A stretch of DNA of 64,000 nt, taken from assembly GCA_035532295.1 (NCBI GenBank), contig DATKRH010000022.1:27406-91405 (forward strand), in the 5' to 3' direction. Each line of letters begins with the position of its first letter. Position 1 is the first letter of the stretch. The notes below the pieces were generated by a model. It worked only from the letters and a program-made list of their open reading frames with translations. It made no database searches and had not been told where the DNA came from. Shown piece by piece: positions 49,233-56,874 of the stretch. The DNA comes from DASUBV01 sp035532295 (lineage in GTDB: Bacteria; Actinomycetota; Actinomycetes; Streptosporangiales; Streptosporangiaceae). Made by a program: the position numbers and the translations under genes.

Positions 49233-50013
49233 CCCGAATACGCCGACCCCGGCGCGCATCTACGACTACATGCTCGGCGGTTCCCACAACTTCGCGGCCG
49301 ACCGCGACGCCGCCCAGGACATGATCGCGGCGTTTCCCGCGCTCCCGCGGGTGCTCGGCGCCGCCCGCGCGTTCGTCCGCCGCGCGACTCGCTTCCTGGC
49401 CGCGGAGCAGGGCATCAGCCAGTTCCTGGACCTCGGCAGCGGAATCCCGACCGTGCGCAACGTGCACGAGATCGCCGAGACGGCCAACCCGGCGGCCCGC
49501 GTCGCCTACGTGGACATCGACCCGGTCGCCGTCGCGCATTCCCGCACGATCCTGCGCGGCGCCAGGAACGCCACCTGCATCCAGGGTGACCTGCGCGACC
49601 CGGCGGCGGTCTGCGCCACCCCCGCCATCCGGGCCATCATCGACTTCGCCCGGCCCGTCGCCGTCATCCTCAACGCCGTCCTGCACTTCATCCCCGGCGA
49701 CGATGTCGCCGCGGGCATCGTCGCCAGCTACCTGAACACCGTGGCGCCGGGAAGCTACCTGGTCATCCTGCATCACACCAGCGAGAGCGACCGGGCGGAC
49801 GAGGCCCGCGCGCGCGAGATCTACAGCAGCGCGGTGCAGCCGCTCATCCCGCGCTCCCGCGCCCAGATCACGGCGCTGTTCGATGGCACGTCGATCGTCG
49901 AGCCCGGAATCGTGCTCTCGCCGCAATGGCGCCCCGACTCCGCCGAGGAGGCCGGCTCCGCGGGGCACGTTCCCCTCTACTTCGGCTACGCCGGCGTCGG
50001 CAGGAAAGGCTAG
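49201..50013 (+). CDS. DUF574-type SAM-dependent methyltransferase
   Basis: A 270-residue protein of the actinobacterial DUF574/Methyltransf_19 family: PNTPTPARIYDYMLGGSHNFAADRD at the N-terminus, FLDLGSGIPTVRNVHEIA as SAM site, VAYVDIDPVAVAHS, and AVLHFIPGDD. Substrate unknown; these genes are numerous in streptomycetes near RsbW-like ATPase and regulator genes, as here. GTG at 49201 follows GGAAGGAG inside the end of the ATPase gene. Confidence 0.92.
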   Translation: MTASGSLPRLDPNTPTPARIYDYMLGGSHNFAADRDAAQDMIAAFPALPRVLGAARAFVRRATRFLAAEQGISQFLDLGSGIPTVRNVHEIAETANPAARVAYVDIDPVAVAHSRTILRGARNATCIQGDLRDPAAVCATPAIRAIIDFARPVAVILNAVLHFIPGDDVAAGIVASYLNTVAPGSYLVILHHTSESDRADEARAREIYSSAVQPLIPRSRAQITALFDGTSIVEPGIVLSPQWRPDSAEEAGSAGHVPLYFGYAGVGRKG

Positions 50014-50071
50014 CCGCCGACCGGCACGGCGGCAGGTAGGCATCGCCGTCGGGACCGCCTAGGGTCGTGCT

Positions 50072-50173
50072 ATGGAGGCGGCGCGGCCTGCTGGCGGACG
50101 GGCGGACGAGCTGGTCGCGGCCAGCGCCGACCTCATCACGGAGGCGCTCATGACCAGGGAGGCACGGGCATGA
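50072..50173 (+). CDS. Possible 33-residue small ORF coupled to the flavoprotein gene
   Basis: A short ORF with no homology seen (MEAARPAGGRADELVAASAD at the start). TAGGGT, a good -10 hexamer, lies 7 bases before its ATG, suggesting a leaderless transcript. Its TGA overlaps the ATG of the next gene (ATGA), so it may act to couple translation. It could also be the remnant of a longer gene. Confidence 0.4.
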   Translation: MEAARPAGGRADELVAASADLITEALMTREARA

Positions 50174-51600
50174 CTCTCGTCGACTCCGTGGCCGGCCAGC
50201 TCGTAGAGGCACTGAGCCGCGAGCTGCCCGGCGACCGTATCGTCGTGGATCCCGACGTGCTGGCCGCGATGTCGCACGACCAAGCGGAATGGGCGGCCGT
50301 CGGGGGAGCCATCGCCGGCGTGCGGGCCCGGTCCGAGGCCGAGGTGCAGCACGTCGTGCGCACGTGCGCCGAGCTGGGCGCCGCCGTCGTGCCGCGCGGC
50401 GCGGGCACCGGGTTGTCGGGCGGCGCCAACGCGGTGGACGGCTGCGTCGTGCTGGACCTGGCCCGGATGGACCAGATCCTCGAGATCGATGCCGACAACC
50501 TGGTCTGCGTCGTGCAGCCGGGCGCGGTCAACAACGACGTCAAGGCCGCCGTAGCCGAGCACGGCCTGTGGTATCCGCCTGACCCGGCCAGCGCCCCGTG
50601 GTCGACGATCGGCGGCAACGTCGCCACCAACGCCGGCGGCCTGTGCTGCCTCAAGTACGGCGTTACCCGCGACTACGTGCTGGGCCTGCGCGCAGTCGTC
50701 GGCGGGTCCGCGGTCGGCGCTGCGGCGGCTGGCGTGGTGGCTTACGGCGACGCCGTGCGGCTTGGCCGGCGGACCACCAAGGGCGTCGCCGGGCTCGACA
50801 TGGTCGGGCTGTTCGTCGGATCCGAGGGCACGCTCGGCGTCGTTACTGAGGTGACACTGCGGCTGCGGCCAGCGCCGATCGGTACGCCGCGGACCATTGT
50901 CGGCGCCTTCGGCGAGCTGGTCGCCTCCGGCCAGGCGGTGTCGCAGATCACCCGGCGCGGGCTGACGCCCTCGGTCCTCGAGCTTCTCGACCGGGCCTGC
51001 CTGATGGCGGTCGAGCAGTGGAAGCACCTGGGCCTGGAGGCCAACGCGGCGGCGCTGCTGCTGGCACGCGTGGACGCCCCAGGCGACTGGGGTGCCGCTG
51101 AGGCTGACGCGATCGCCTCGACGATGGCCGACGCGGGCGCGATCTGGGTCGCGCAGTCGACCGACGACGCGGAGGCCGAAGCGCTGTTCGAGGCCCGCCG
51201 GCTGGCCTACCCGGCGTTTGAGCGGCTCGGCCCGGTGCTCACCGAGGATGTCTGCGTGCCGCGGTCGAAGGTCCCCGTGATGCTGGCCGAGATCGAGGCG
51301 ATCGCCGCCCGGCACGGAGTGCAGATCGCCACGATCGCCCACGCTGGCGACGGGAACCTGCACCCGCTGTTTGTCACCTCACCCGACGACGAGGGCGCGC
51401 GCGTCGCGGCTCAGGCGGCGTTTGAGGAAATCCTCGACGAGGCGATCGCGCTCGGCGGCACCGTGACCGGCGAGCACGGCGTCGGCCTGCTGAAACGTGA
51501 CGGCATGCGCCGTGAGCTGGATCCGGGGTCGCTCGCGCTGCAAGATGCCATCAAGGGCGCGCTCGACCCGCTCGGGGTATTCAACCCCGGGAAGTCCTGA
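50170..51600 (+). CDS. FAD-binding oxidase, glycolate oxidase GlcD / D-lactate dehydrogenase type
   Basis: A 476-residue VAO-family flavoprotein. FAD-binding motifs VVPRGAGTGLSGGANAVDGCVV and PPDPASAPWSTIGGNVATNAGGLC are near residues 74 and 137; VGSEGTLGVVTEVTL near 217; the C-terminal domain has IATIAHAGDGNLHPLF and TGEHGVGLLKRD, with metal and substrate histidines. It oxidises a 2-hydroxyacid such as D-lactate or glycolate and is probably membrane-associated. Start overlaps a short upstream ORF. Confidence 0.93.
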   Translation: MTLVDSVAGQLVEALSRELPGDRIVVDPDVLAAMSHDQAEWAAVGGAIAGVRARSEAEVQHVVRTCAELGAAVVPRGAGTGLSGGANAVDGCVVLDLARMDQILEIDADNLVCVVQPGAVNNDVKAAVAEHGLWYPPDPASAPWSTIGGNVATNAGGLCCLKYGVTRDYVLGLRAVVGGSAVGAAAAGVVAYGDAVRLGRRTTKGVAGLDMVGLFVGSEGTLGVVTEVTLRLRPAPIGTPRTIVGAFGELVASGQAVSQITRRGLTPSVLELLDRACLMAVEQWKHLGLEANAAALLLARVDAPGDWGAAEADAIASTMADAGAIWVAQSTDDAEAEALFEARRLAYPAFERLGPVLTEDVCVPRSKVPVMLAEIEAIAARHGVQIATIAHAGDGNLHPLFVTSPDDEGARVAAQAAFEEILDEAIALGGTVTGEHGVGLLKRDGMRRELDPGSLALQDAIKGALDPLGVFNPGKS

Positions 51601-51684
51601 ACGGCGCGGCGACCCCGGGCCCGGACTCGCCGGCCCCGGAAGCACAGCCGTGCTGAGCGGGTCAGCCGACAGGCAGCGAGCGGG

Positions 51685-52221
51685 TCAGCCGGCCGACAGC
51701 TTGTCGCGCAGGCGGGCCGCCCTCGCGCCCGCCCGGCCCGAGACCTTCGCGGTCCTGGTGGCCAGGGTCGCGTCACGGCGCGCGGACCTGGCCGCGTGAC
51801 GGCCGCGCCAGGCCAGCGACGGCTGCCCGGCGGTGTCCGCCGCGGCGATCAGGAGGCCGCCGAGCATCGCGAGGTTCTTCAGGAAGTGGATGCGCTGCTG
51901 AGCGCGCTCCTGCTCATCCTGCGCCTCCCAGAACCGGTGCTCGGCGAGGGTGGTGGGGACCAGCGTGGCCGCGATGGCCAGGGCGGACAGCCGCGGCCAG
52001 CGGCCCATGGCGAGCAGCGAGCCCGCGGCCAGCTGGATGGCCCCGTTAAGGCGGACGGCCTGCTCGGTCTGGTCCGGAACAACGGGCAGCCGCTCAGCGA
52101 GCGACCGGACCACCGGCTCGGCGGCCGACGCGACCCGCTCGGGGTGACGAAGGGTGTTATAGCCCTGAATGGTGAAGATCGACGCCAGCATCGGGCGCGC
52201 GACAGCTCTGAGTACAGGCAT
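51685..52221 (-). CDS. DoxX-family membrane protein
   Basis: A 178-residue protein with four predicted helices: ARPMLASIFTIQGYNTLRHPE is the DoxX start, then QTEQAVRLNGAIQLAAGSLLAMG, LSALAIAATLVPTTLAEHRFWE, and HFLKNLAMLGGLLIAAAD. DoxX proteins act in respiratory or redox-stress complexes, exact role unclear. The last ~40 residues are basic and Ala-rich. ATG at 52221 is preceded by AGGTGG. Confidence 0.88.
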   Translation of the reverse strand: MPVLRAVARPMLASIFTIQGYNTLRHPERVASAAEPVVRSLAERLPVVPDQTEQAVRLNGAIQLAAGSLLAMGRWPRLSALAIAATLVPTTLAEHRFWEAQDEQERAQQRIHFLKNLAMLGGLLIAAADTAGQPSLAWRGRHAARSARRDATLATRTAKVSGRAGARAARLRDKLSAG

Positions 52222-52258
52222 GCAGCCCACCTGCCCAGCCAGCCCGGCCTGTAACGCC

Positions 52259-52768
52259 CTAGCGGGAGCGGCGCTTTTCCTCCTCGTCGTGGTGGATCCG
52301 GTCCAGGCACACGGCGATGCTGACCATCAGCGCGTCATCCTGGCCGGGCGCCACGTCCACCCCGTAGGTATCCCGGATCCGGAACCAGGAGCGGGAGATC
52401 TGGGCCAGGACCTGGCCGCCAGAGCGGATCTCGAATTCCTTGTCCACGAGGTTGCCCACGGCCTCCAGCTCGCCGCCGCCGGACAACTCGACGACCGACC
52501 GGTGGTGCAGGGGCGACACGAGCGCCTTCTTCACCGTCGCGATCACGGCGCCGTCCCGCTCGATTTCCATGGTGTCGCGGTAGGCCAGCAGCTTCTTGTG
52601 GATGGTCGCGACGATCGCGCCCGACCGGTCCTTGAGCTCAAAGGTCTCCCGGATCCGCAGCGCCTTGCCGTCGACCAGGAAGACCTCGTTTCCCTGCTCG
52701 TCGGTCACCCAGAAATCGTCCCCGATGGAAAAGATCTTTTCCCGTACCAGAAAGCGCATACGGGCCAT
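52259..52768 (-). CDS. LURP-one-related (LOR) family protein
   Basis: A 169-residue cytoplasmic beta-barrel protein: RFLVREKIFSIGDDFWVTDEQGNEVFLVDGKAL, then LKDRSGAIVATIHKKLLAYRDTMEI and later AQISRSWFRIRDTYGVDV, the duplicated-strand pattern of the tubby-like LOR family. Function unknown; the fold is shared with phospholipid scramblases. ATG at 52768 begins the conserved part. Confidence 0.9.
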   Translation of the reverse strand: MARMRFLVREKIFSIGDDFWVTDEQGNEVFLVDGKALRIRETFELKDRSGAIVATIHKKLLAYRDTMEIERDGAVIATVKKALVSPLHHRSVVELSGGGELEAVGNLVDKEFEIRSGGQVLAQISRSWFRIRDTYGVDVAPGQDDALMVSIAVCLDRIHHDEEEKRRSR

Positions 52769-52898
52769 AGTGGCATATCCCGCGTCGCCAAGCAGACCGG
52801 CCAGGCGAGTCGCCTGGAGCCACCCGGAGCGGCAGGAGGATGCTGGTCCCCAGGGCCGGATCGCGCGGGGCGGCTGCTTCGCGCCGGAGGGAGAACGC

Positions 52899-53351
52899 AT
52901 GCCTGGACAGATTCCGACCGGTGAGATTCACCACCTGCGGCTCACGGTGACCGACGTGGAGCGCAGCCGCCGGTTCTACACCACTCTGCTGGGCTTCGAG
53001 GTGGTGGCGGAGTCCCCGCCGCCGGATGACCCGGCGGCGGCAGAGGTGTTCAAGGTCCTGTTCGGCGGCGTCGTCATGAGCCGCGGCAGCCTGGTGCTGG
53101 GCCTGCGGCCGATGGCTCCGCCAGGGGACCGCTTCAACCCGGACCGGGTCGGCCTCGACCATCTCTGCTTCAGCGTCGCCAGCCACGAAGACCTCCTGCA
53201 TGCGGCGCGGCTGCTCGACGACCAGGGCGTGCGGCACGGTCAGATTGCCGCCCTGCCATCCTTCGGCATCGACGTGCTCTCGTTTGAAGACCCGGACGGC
53301 GTCCAGCTTGAGCTGACCGCGCCGATGAGCGGACCCGCGGCTGGGAGCTGA
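52899..53351 (+). CDS. Glyoxalase/VOC-fold protein
   Basis: A 150-residue vicinal-oxygen-chelate protein. It has GEIHHLRLTVTDVERSRRFYTTLLGFEVV (first metal histidine), GLDHLCFSVAS (second) and SFEDPDGVQLEL (glutamate). One divalent metal and a small-molecule substrate, such as a lactoylglutathione or catechol-like compound, are expected. ATG at 52899 follows GGAGGGAG. Confidence 0.93.
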   Translation: MPGQIPTGEIHHLRLTVTDVERSRRFYTTLLGFEVVAESPPPDDPAAAEVFKVLFGGVVMSRGSLVLGLRPMAPPGDRFNPDRVGLDHLCFSVASHEDLLHAARLLDDQGVRHGQIAALPSFGIDVLSFEDPDGVQLELTAPMSGPAAGS

Positions 53352-53384
53352 CATGGGACGGTCACCGCGGCCGGGTCGGCGGTC

Positions 53385-53879
53385 GTGAGCGGCGGCGTCC
53401 CGGCGGCGGAGGCCGCGGCCGGCGTCCCGGCGATCCCGGTGTCGGCCGGGGCGCTCATCTTCGACCGGGCGGGTCGGCTGCTCATCCTCAAGCCGACGTA
53501 CAAGTCGGGCTGGACCATCCCCGGCGGCGTCATGGAGGCGGACGGGGAGACGCCCTGGGAGGCGTGCCGGCGCGAGGTCAGCGAGGAGTGCGGGCTCGAC
53601 GTGCGCCATGGCCGGCTCGCGAGCGCGGACTTCCGCCATCCGCGGCCGGGCCGGCCCGGCGGGATCCGGTTCCTGTTCGACTGCGGCGCCATCGGCGACA
53701 AGCGGCTGGCCGCGATCGTGGTTCAGCCAGAGGAGATCTCCGAGCACCGGCTGGTGCCGCTCACCCGTGCCCTGCCGATGCTCAGGGGCCCGATCCGGCG
53801 ACGGGTGCGGGCGACCACGTCCGGGCGGGGACTGGTCTACCTGGAGGACGGGCGCCCCATTCCCGCGGTTGGCGGCTAG
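53385..53879 (+). CDS. Nudix hydrolase
   Basis: A 164-residue Nudix protein. The Nudix box is complete: GGVMEADGETPWEACRREVS followed by EECGL, with all glutamates that bind Mg2+. It hydrolyses a nucleoside-diphosphate-linked compound, substrate unknown. GTG start at 53385; its stop overlaps the convergent RidA gene by 4 bases. Confidence 0.93.
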   Translation: MSGGVPAAEAAAGVPAIPVSAGALIFDRAGRLLILKPTYKSGWTIPGGVMEADGETPWEACRREVSEECGLDVRHGRLASADFRHPRPGRPGGIRFLFDCGAIGDKRLAAIVVQPEEISEHRLVPLTRALPMLRGPIRRRVRATTSGRGLVYLEDGRPIPAVGG

Positions 53880-54265
53880 CGGCTCCGGGCCGCCACGGCC
53901 TGTAGTTCGATCTTGGCTCCGAAGGGCAGGGCACCGGCCTGGAAGGTGAGCCGGGCCGGTGCCCGGCCGGGGTCGGGGAACTGCTGCCGCCACCAGTCGT
54001 TGATGTCGCCGTAGTTGCCGATGTCCCCGAGCAGCACCTGCACGTAGAGAAAGTCGTCGGGAGAGTAGCCGGCGGCGGCCGCGATGGCCACCACGTTGGC
54101 CCAGGCCCGATCGGCCTCTTCCGTGAAGGTCCCCGGCGCGAACTTCCCGGCGGAGTCAAGCGCGGGCATCCCGCTGATGTACAGGGTGCCGTCGCTCTCG
54201 CTGGCGAGGCTGAACGGAAAACCCGCGGGCAGCCCGGCACCTGAGCTAATTCGCCTGATCGTCAT
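53876..54265 (-). CDS. RidA/YjgF-family protein
   Basis: A 129-residue Rid-fold protein: SLASESDGTLYISGMPALDSAGKF, WANVVAIAAAAGYSPDDFLYVQVLLGDI, and ARLTFQAGALPFGAKIELQAVA. RidA hydrolyses reactive enamine/imine intermediates; here the usual RVP near the end is replaced by ARLTFQ, and the catalytic arginine is not obvious, so it may belong to a subgroup without deaminase activity. ATG at 54265 follows AAAGAGGTC. Confidence 0.9.
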   Translation of the reverse strand: MTIRRISSGAGLPAGFPFSLASESDGTLYISGMPALDSAGKFAPGTFTEEADRAWANVVAIAAAAGYSPDDFLYVQVLLGDIGNYGDINDWWRQQFPDPGRAPARLTFQAGALPFGAKIELQAVAARSR

Positions 54266-54302
54266 GCTGACCTCTTTCTCGCGGCGCGCCAGGCGCGGCG
54301 GG

Positions 54303-54338
54303 TGCGCGGAATGCGCGGGGTGCGCGGGGTGCGCGGAA
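54303..54338. repeat. Four 9-bp tandem repeats between RidA and NTF2-like genes
   Basis: Four 9-bp units TGCGCGGRR (R = A or G) in the divergent promoter region, between the RidA start and the DosR-box-like element. Confidence 0.8.
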
Positions 54339-54359
54339 TGCTGGGACGGCCGGAACTGG

Positions 54360-54373
54360 GGGACCTTCAGCCC
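54360..54373. promoter_or_regulatory. DosR-box-like inverted repeat between RidA and NTF2-like genes
   Basis: GGGACCTTCAGCCC, 63 bases before the NTF2-like start and 95 before the RidA start. It is imperfect in the second half. Confidence 0.4.
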
Positions 54374-54435
54374 TGGCCGCGGGTCCGGCGCCGGCCTACG
54401 GTGGGCGTCAGATCCCGTGAGAAAGGAGTGGCGCA

Positions 54436-54777
54436 ATGGCACGTAACCCGGAGGAAGTCTTTCAGCATCACGTCGAAGCGCTCGGCGCCGGCGACCTCGA
54501 TGAGATCGTCGCGGACTACGCCGACGATGCCGTGATTATCACGCCCAGCGGAGTGAGCCGCGGCGAGGACGGGATACGCGCGACATTTGTCCAGTTGCTC
54601 GCCGATGTCCCGGAAGCGGCCTGGGACCTCAAGACTCTGATCTACGAAGATGACGTTCTTTTCCTGGAATGGGCGGCCGTTGCCGCGCATTCCAGGGTCG
54701 AAGACGGCATCGATACTTTCGTATTCCGCGACGGCATGATCCGGGTGCAGACGGTCCGCTACACAGTGCTGCACTAG
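54436..54777 (+). CDS. SnoaL/NTF2-like protein
   Basis: A 113-residue protein of the NTF2-like fold: FQHHVEALGAGDLDEIVADYADDAVIITPSG, then DGIRATFVQLLADVP and TFVFRDGMIRVQTVRYTV. Family members are small isomerases or ligand-binding proteins; no specific reaction can be named. Strong site AAAGGAG before ATG. Confidence 0.92.
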   Translation: MARNPEEVFQHHVEALGAGDLDEIVADYADDAVIITPSGVSRGEDGIRATFVQLLADVPEAAWDLKTLIYEDDVLFLEWAAVAAHSRVEDGIDTFVFRDGMIRVQTVRYTVLH

Positions 54778-54802
54778 TGCTGACCGGCCGGAACACGGGC
54801 GT

Positions 54803-54982
54803 CTACCAGAGGTCGCCGCCGGTGAGCACGTACAGGAACGGCACCAGCGGAATCAGGGCGAAGATCGCCCACGCCAGCTTCGCGCCGCTGCCAATGTTGC
54901 GGCGGGTCGCCAGGTCAATCCAGACCAGGACGACGGCGATGGGATGCAGGAAACAGACCAGCAGCTCGATTAGCTTCTTCAT
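54803..54982 (-). CDS. Small two-helix membrane protein (PLDc_N-like)
   Basis: A 59-residue protein. Helix 1 (LLVCFLHPIAVVLVWIDLA) and helix 2 (LAWAIFALIPLVPFLYVLT) are separated by a short loop with RRN; it ends GGDLW. This is the pattern of small PLDc_N-type proteins widespread in actinobacteria; function unknown. TAGATT, a possible -10, lies 7-13 bases before the ATG, suggesting a leaderless message. Confidence 0.75.
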   Translation of the reverse strand: MKKLIELLVCFLHPIAVVLVWIDLATRRNIGSGAKLAWAIFALIPLVPFLYVLTGGDLW

Positions 54983-55292
54983 AACCTGAATCTATCGGCT
55001 GCCCCGCCGGGTAGCGCCGATTCCCGGCCCCCATCGCGATTCGCGGCGGGCACTGCGGCATCGTCCGTGCGGCTGGGTGCCCCGGGCCGGGCGTCGGGGA
55101 CGGGGCGGCCGCTGGCGACGGCTTGCCATGCCTAAAAGGGCGGCAGTTCCTCCGCTGGGATTTCCTCATCATGTCACCTCAGCGCATGGATGATCGCTGC
55201 TATGCGGCTTCTCCGCCTGGTGCGGTGCCGTCGTCTGGCCGGTAGGGGTCTTCGGGTGGGCCGCAGCCTGCCCTGGAACGCATCGTCCCGAA
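54983..55292. other. Intergenic stretch, no supported gene
   Basis: About 310 bases between the two-helix protein and the mannosyltransferase gene. Minus-strand open frames here (e.g. from ATG at 55172) are Arg/Pro-rich and without domain, and run into the small membrane-protein gene in another frame. No clear promoter, hairpin or RNA was recognised. Confidence 0.5.
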
Positions 55293-56777
55293 CTAGGTCT
55301 CCGGTGTGGCCAGCCGGACCGGCTGGGCGCGGGCGGGGCCGGGGGCGCTGCCGCTGCCCGCATCCCCGGATTGCCCGCCGCCTCCGCCGCCGGGCCCGGC
55401 GCCCGACCGCAGAGCGTGGACCGCGATGACCACAAGCAACGCCAGCAGGGCGATCCCGGTCAGCACATACAGGTTGCCGACCAGCAACTGGAAGCCGTGC
55501 CAGTGGTACTCCACGTAAGACGGCCGGTCGCCGAGCTTGTAGTAAACGGTCGGGTCGGTGTTCGGGGGCGCCCAGATCAGCCCCCGGGAGAAGGCGCCGA
55601 GGTCAAGCGGATTGCCCCAGAGGCGTCCCGGCCACGCGCCGAAGATGAGCCCGATCAGGGCCGCCAGGCCGAGCATGGCCCAGCCGGCGGGCCGCCGGAT
55701 GGCCCGGACCCCGTAGACCACGGCGACGGTGATCGCGGGAATCACCCAGACCCAGTGGTGATCCCAGCTGATCGGCGAGACGAGCAGGCCAGTGAGCGCG
55801 CACGTCAGCAGGCCCAGCATCCGGTGACCGTACCTGTCCAGGACCGCCGCGCACAGCAGGCCCACCGCCGCCGTCAGGGCGGCGGCCACCAGCCAGATCG
55901 GCGCCGCCGTGGCTACGCTGCCCACGAACCTGGTGATAATGCCCCGCAGCGACTGGTTACCCTCCCAGGCCACGAAGCCGGTGCGGCCGCCCTTCAGGAA
56001 CAGGCCGTGCAGCCACCACTCGTCCGAGTCGCCGGGCAGCACCACGAAGCCGATCGCGATGGTGGCCGCGAACGTGCCGGTCGCCACCGCGGCCTGCCGG
56101 AACCGCCTGGTCAGCAGCAGGTAGGGAATGAAGATCAGCGGCACCAGCTTGAGCCCGGCCGCGAGGCCGATCCCGGCGCCCTTCCACCACCGCCGGTCCT
56201 GCTGAGACATGTCCCACAAGATCAGCGCGAGCAGCACCAGTTCGATCTGGCCCAGGAACAGCACGCGCTGAACTGGCTCGATCCAGAACACCGCCGCGGC
56301 CACCAGCCCCGTGGCGCCAATCCGCGCGGCGCCACGCCGGTAGCCCATGCACCCGAAGGTGAACCAGATCGCGGCCAGGAACGCCGCCACGTCGATCCCC
56401 GCTGACAGCTTCTTCATCAGCACCATCTTGGGCAGGGAGATGACGGTGAAGACGAGCGCCGCGAACGGAGGATAGGTGAACTGGAGCATGGTGTGGTGCC
56501 AGCTGTACAGCGGCGCCTTGACGTGCGGGTTGTACCACCGCGTGGCGTGCCGCACGCTGAACCCGCCCTCCCGGTACACCCGCAGGTCAACCGGGTCCAT
56601 GGCCCAGCCGTGAAAATGTGTCTTGACCATGTAGAGGTAGATCCAGATGGTGGCGGCGAACGCGATGACGCCAGCCCCGAGCAGCCAGCCGGCCCGCCCG
56701 CGGGCCCGCCCGCGCAACCTGGCCGCTGGCGAGCCGTCCAGCGCCGGGAGCTGCGCGGCGCTCACCTCGTCACCCAT
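55293..56777 (-). CDS. GT-C glycosyltransferase, GT87/PimE-like
   Basis: A 494-residue membrane protein of about ten helices. After a cytoplasmic tail and helix 1, MDPVDLRVYREGG carries the catalytic aspartate in the first outside loop, as in polyprenyl-phosphomannose-dependent alpha-1,2-mannosyltransferases (PimE, DUF2029). Other family signs: FTYPPFAALVF, SDEWWLHGLFLKGGRTGF-like loop, and PISWDHHWVW. It probably adds a mannose or arabinose to an envelope glycan from the outer face. ATG at 56777 follows GAGGAG. Confidence 0.88.
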   Translation of the reverse strand: MGDEVSAAQLPALDGSPAARLRGRARGRAGWLLGAGVIAFAATIWIYLYMVKTHFHGWAMDPVDLRVYREGGFSVRHATRWYNPHVKAPLYSWHHTMLQFTYPPFAALVFTVISLPKMVLMKKLSAGIDVAAFLAAIWFTFGCMGYRRGAARIGATGLVAAAVFWIEPVQRVLFLGQIELVLLALILWDMSQQDRRWWKGAGIGLAAGLKLVPLIFIPYLLLTRRFRQAAVATGTFAATIAIGFVVLPGDSDEWWLHGLFLKGGRTGFVAWEGNQSLRGIITRFVGSVATAAPIWLVAAALTAAVGLLCAAVLDRYGHRMLGLLTCALTGLLVSPISWDHHWVWVIPAITVAVVYGVRAIRRPAGWAMLGLAALIGLIFGAWPGRLWGNPLDLGAFSRGLIWAPPNTDPTVYYKLGDRPSYVEYHWHGFQLLVGNLYVLTGIALLALLVVIAVHALRSGAGPGGGGGGQSGDAGSGSAPGPARAQPVRLATPET

Positions 56778-56874
56778 ACCCGTCTCCTCGCGATCACTGA
56801 CGCACAATAACCGACATCGTCCCGCTACCGCGGCGACGGCGGCGCAGATGCGCGGTGATGCAACGTGGATGTGA

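Noticed and set aside
52849..52864. Box-like sequence before the glyoxalase-fold gene
   Set aside because: Symmetry is GC-only and the central AT-containing part of the family is missing; likely chance in GC-rich DNA.
54915..55172. An 85-codon ORF starting at a possible GAGGTGAC site
   Set aside because: Pro/Arg-rich, no domain, and it runs out of frame into the two-helix membrane protein gene on the same strand.
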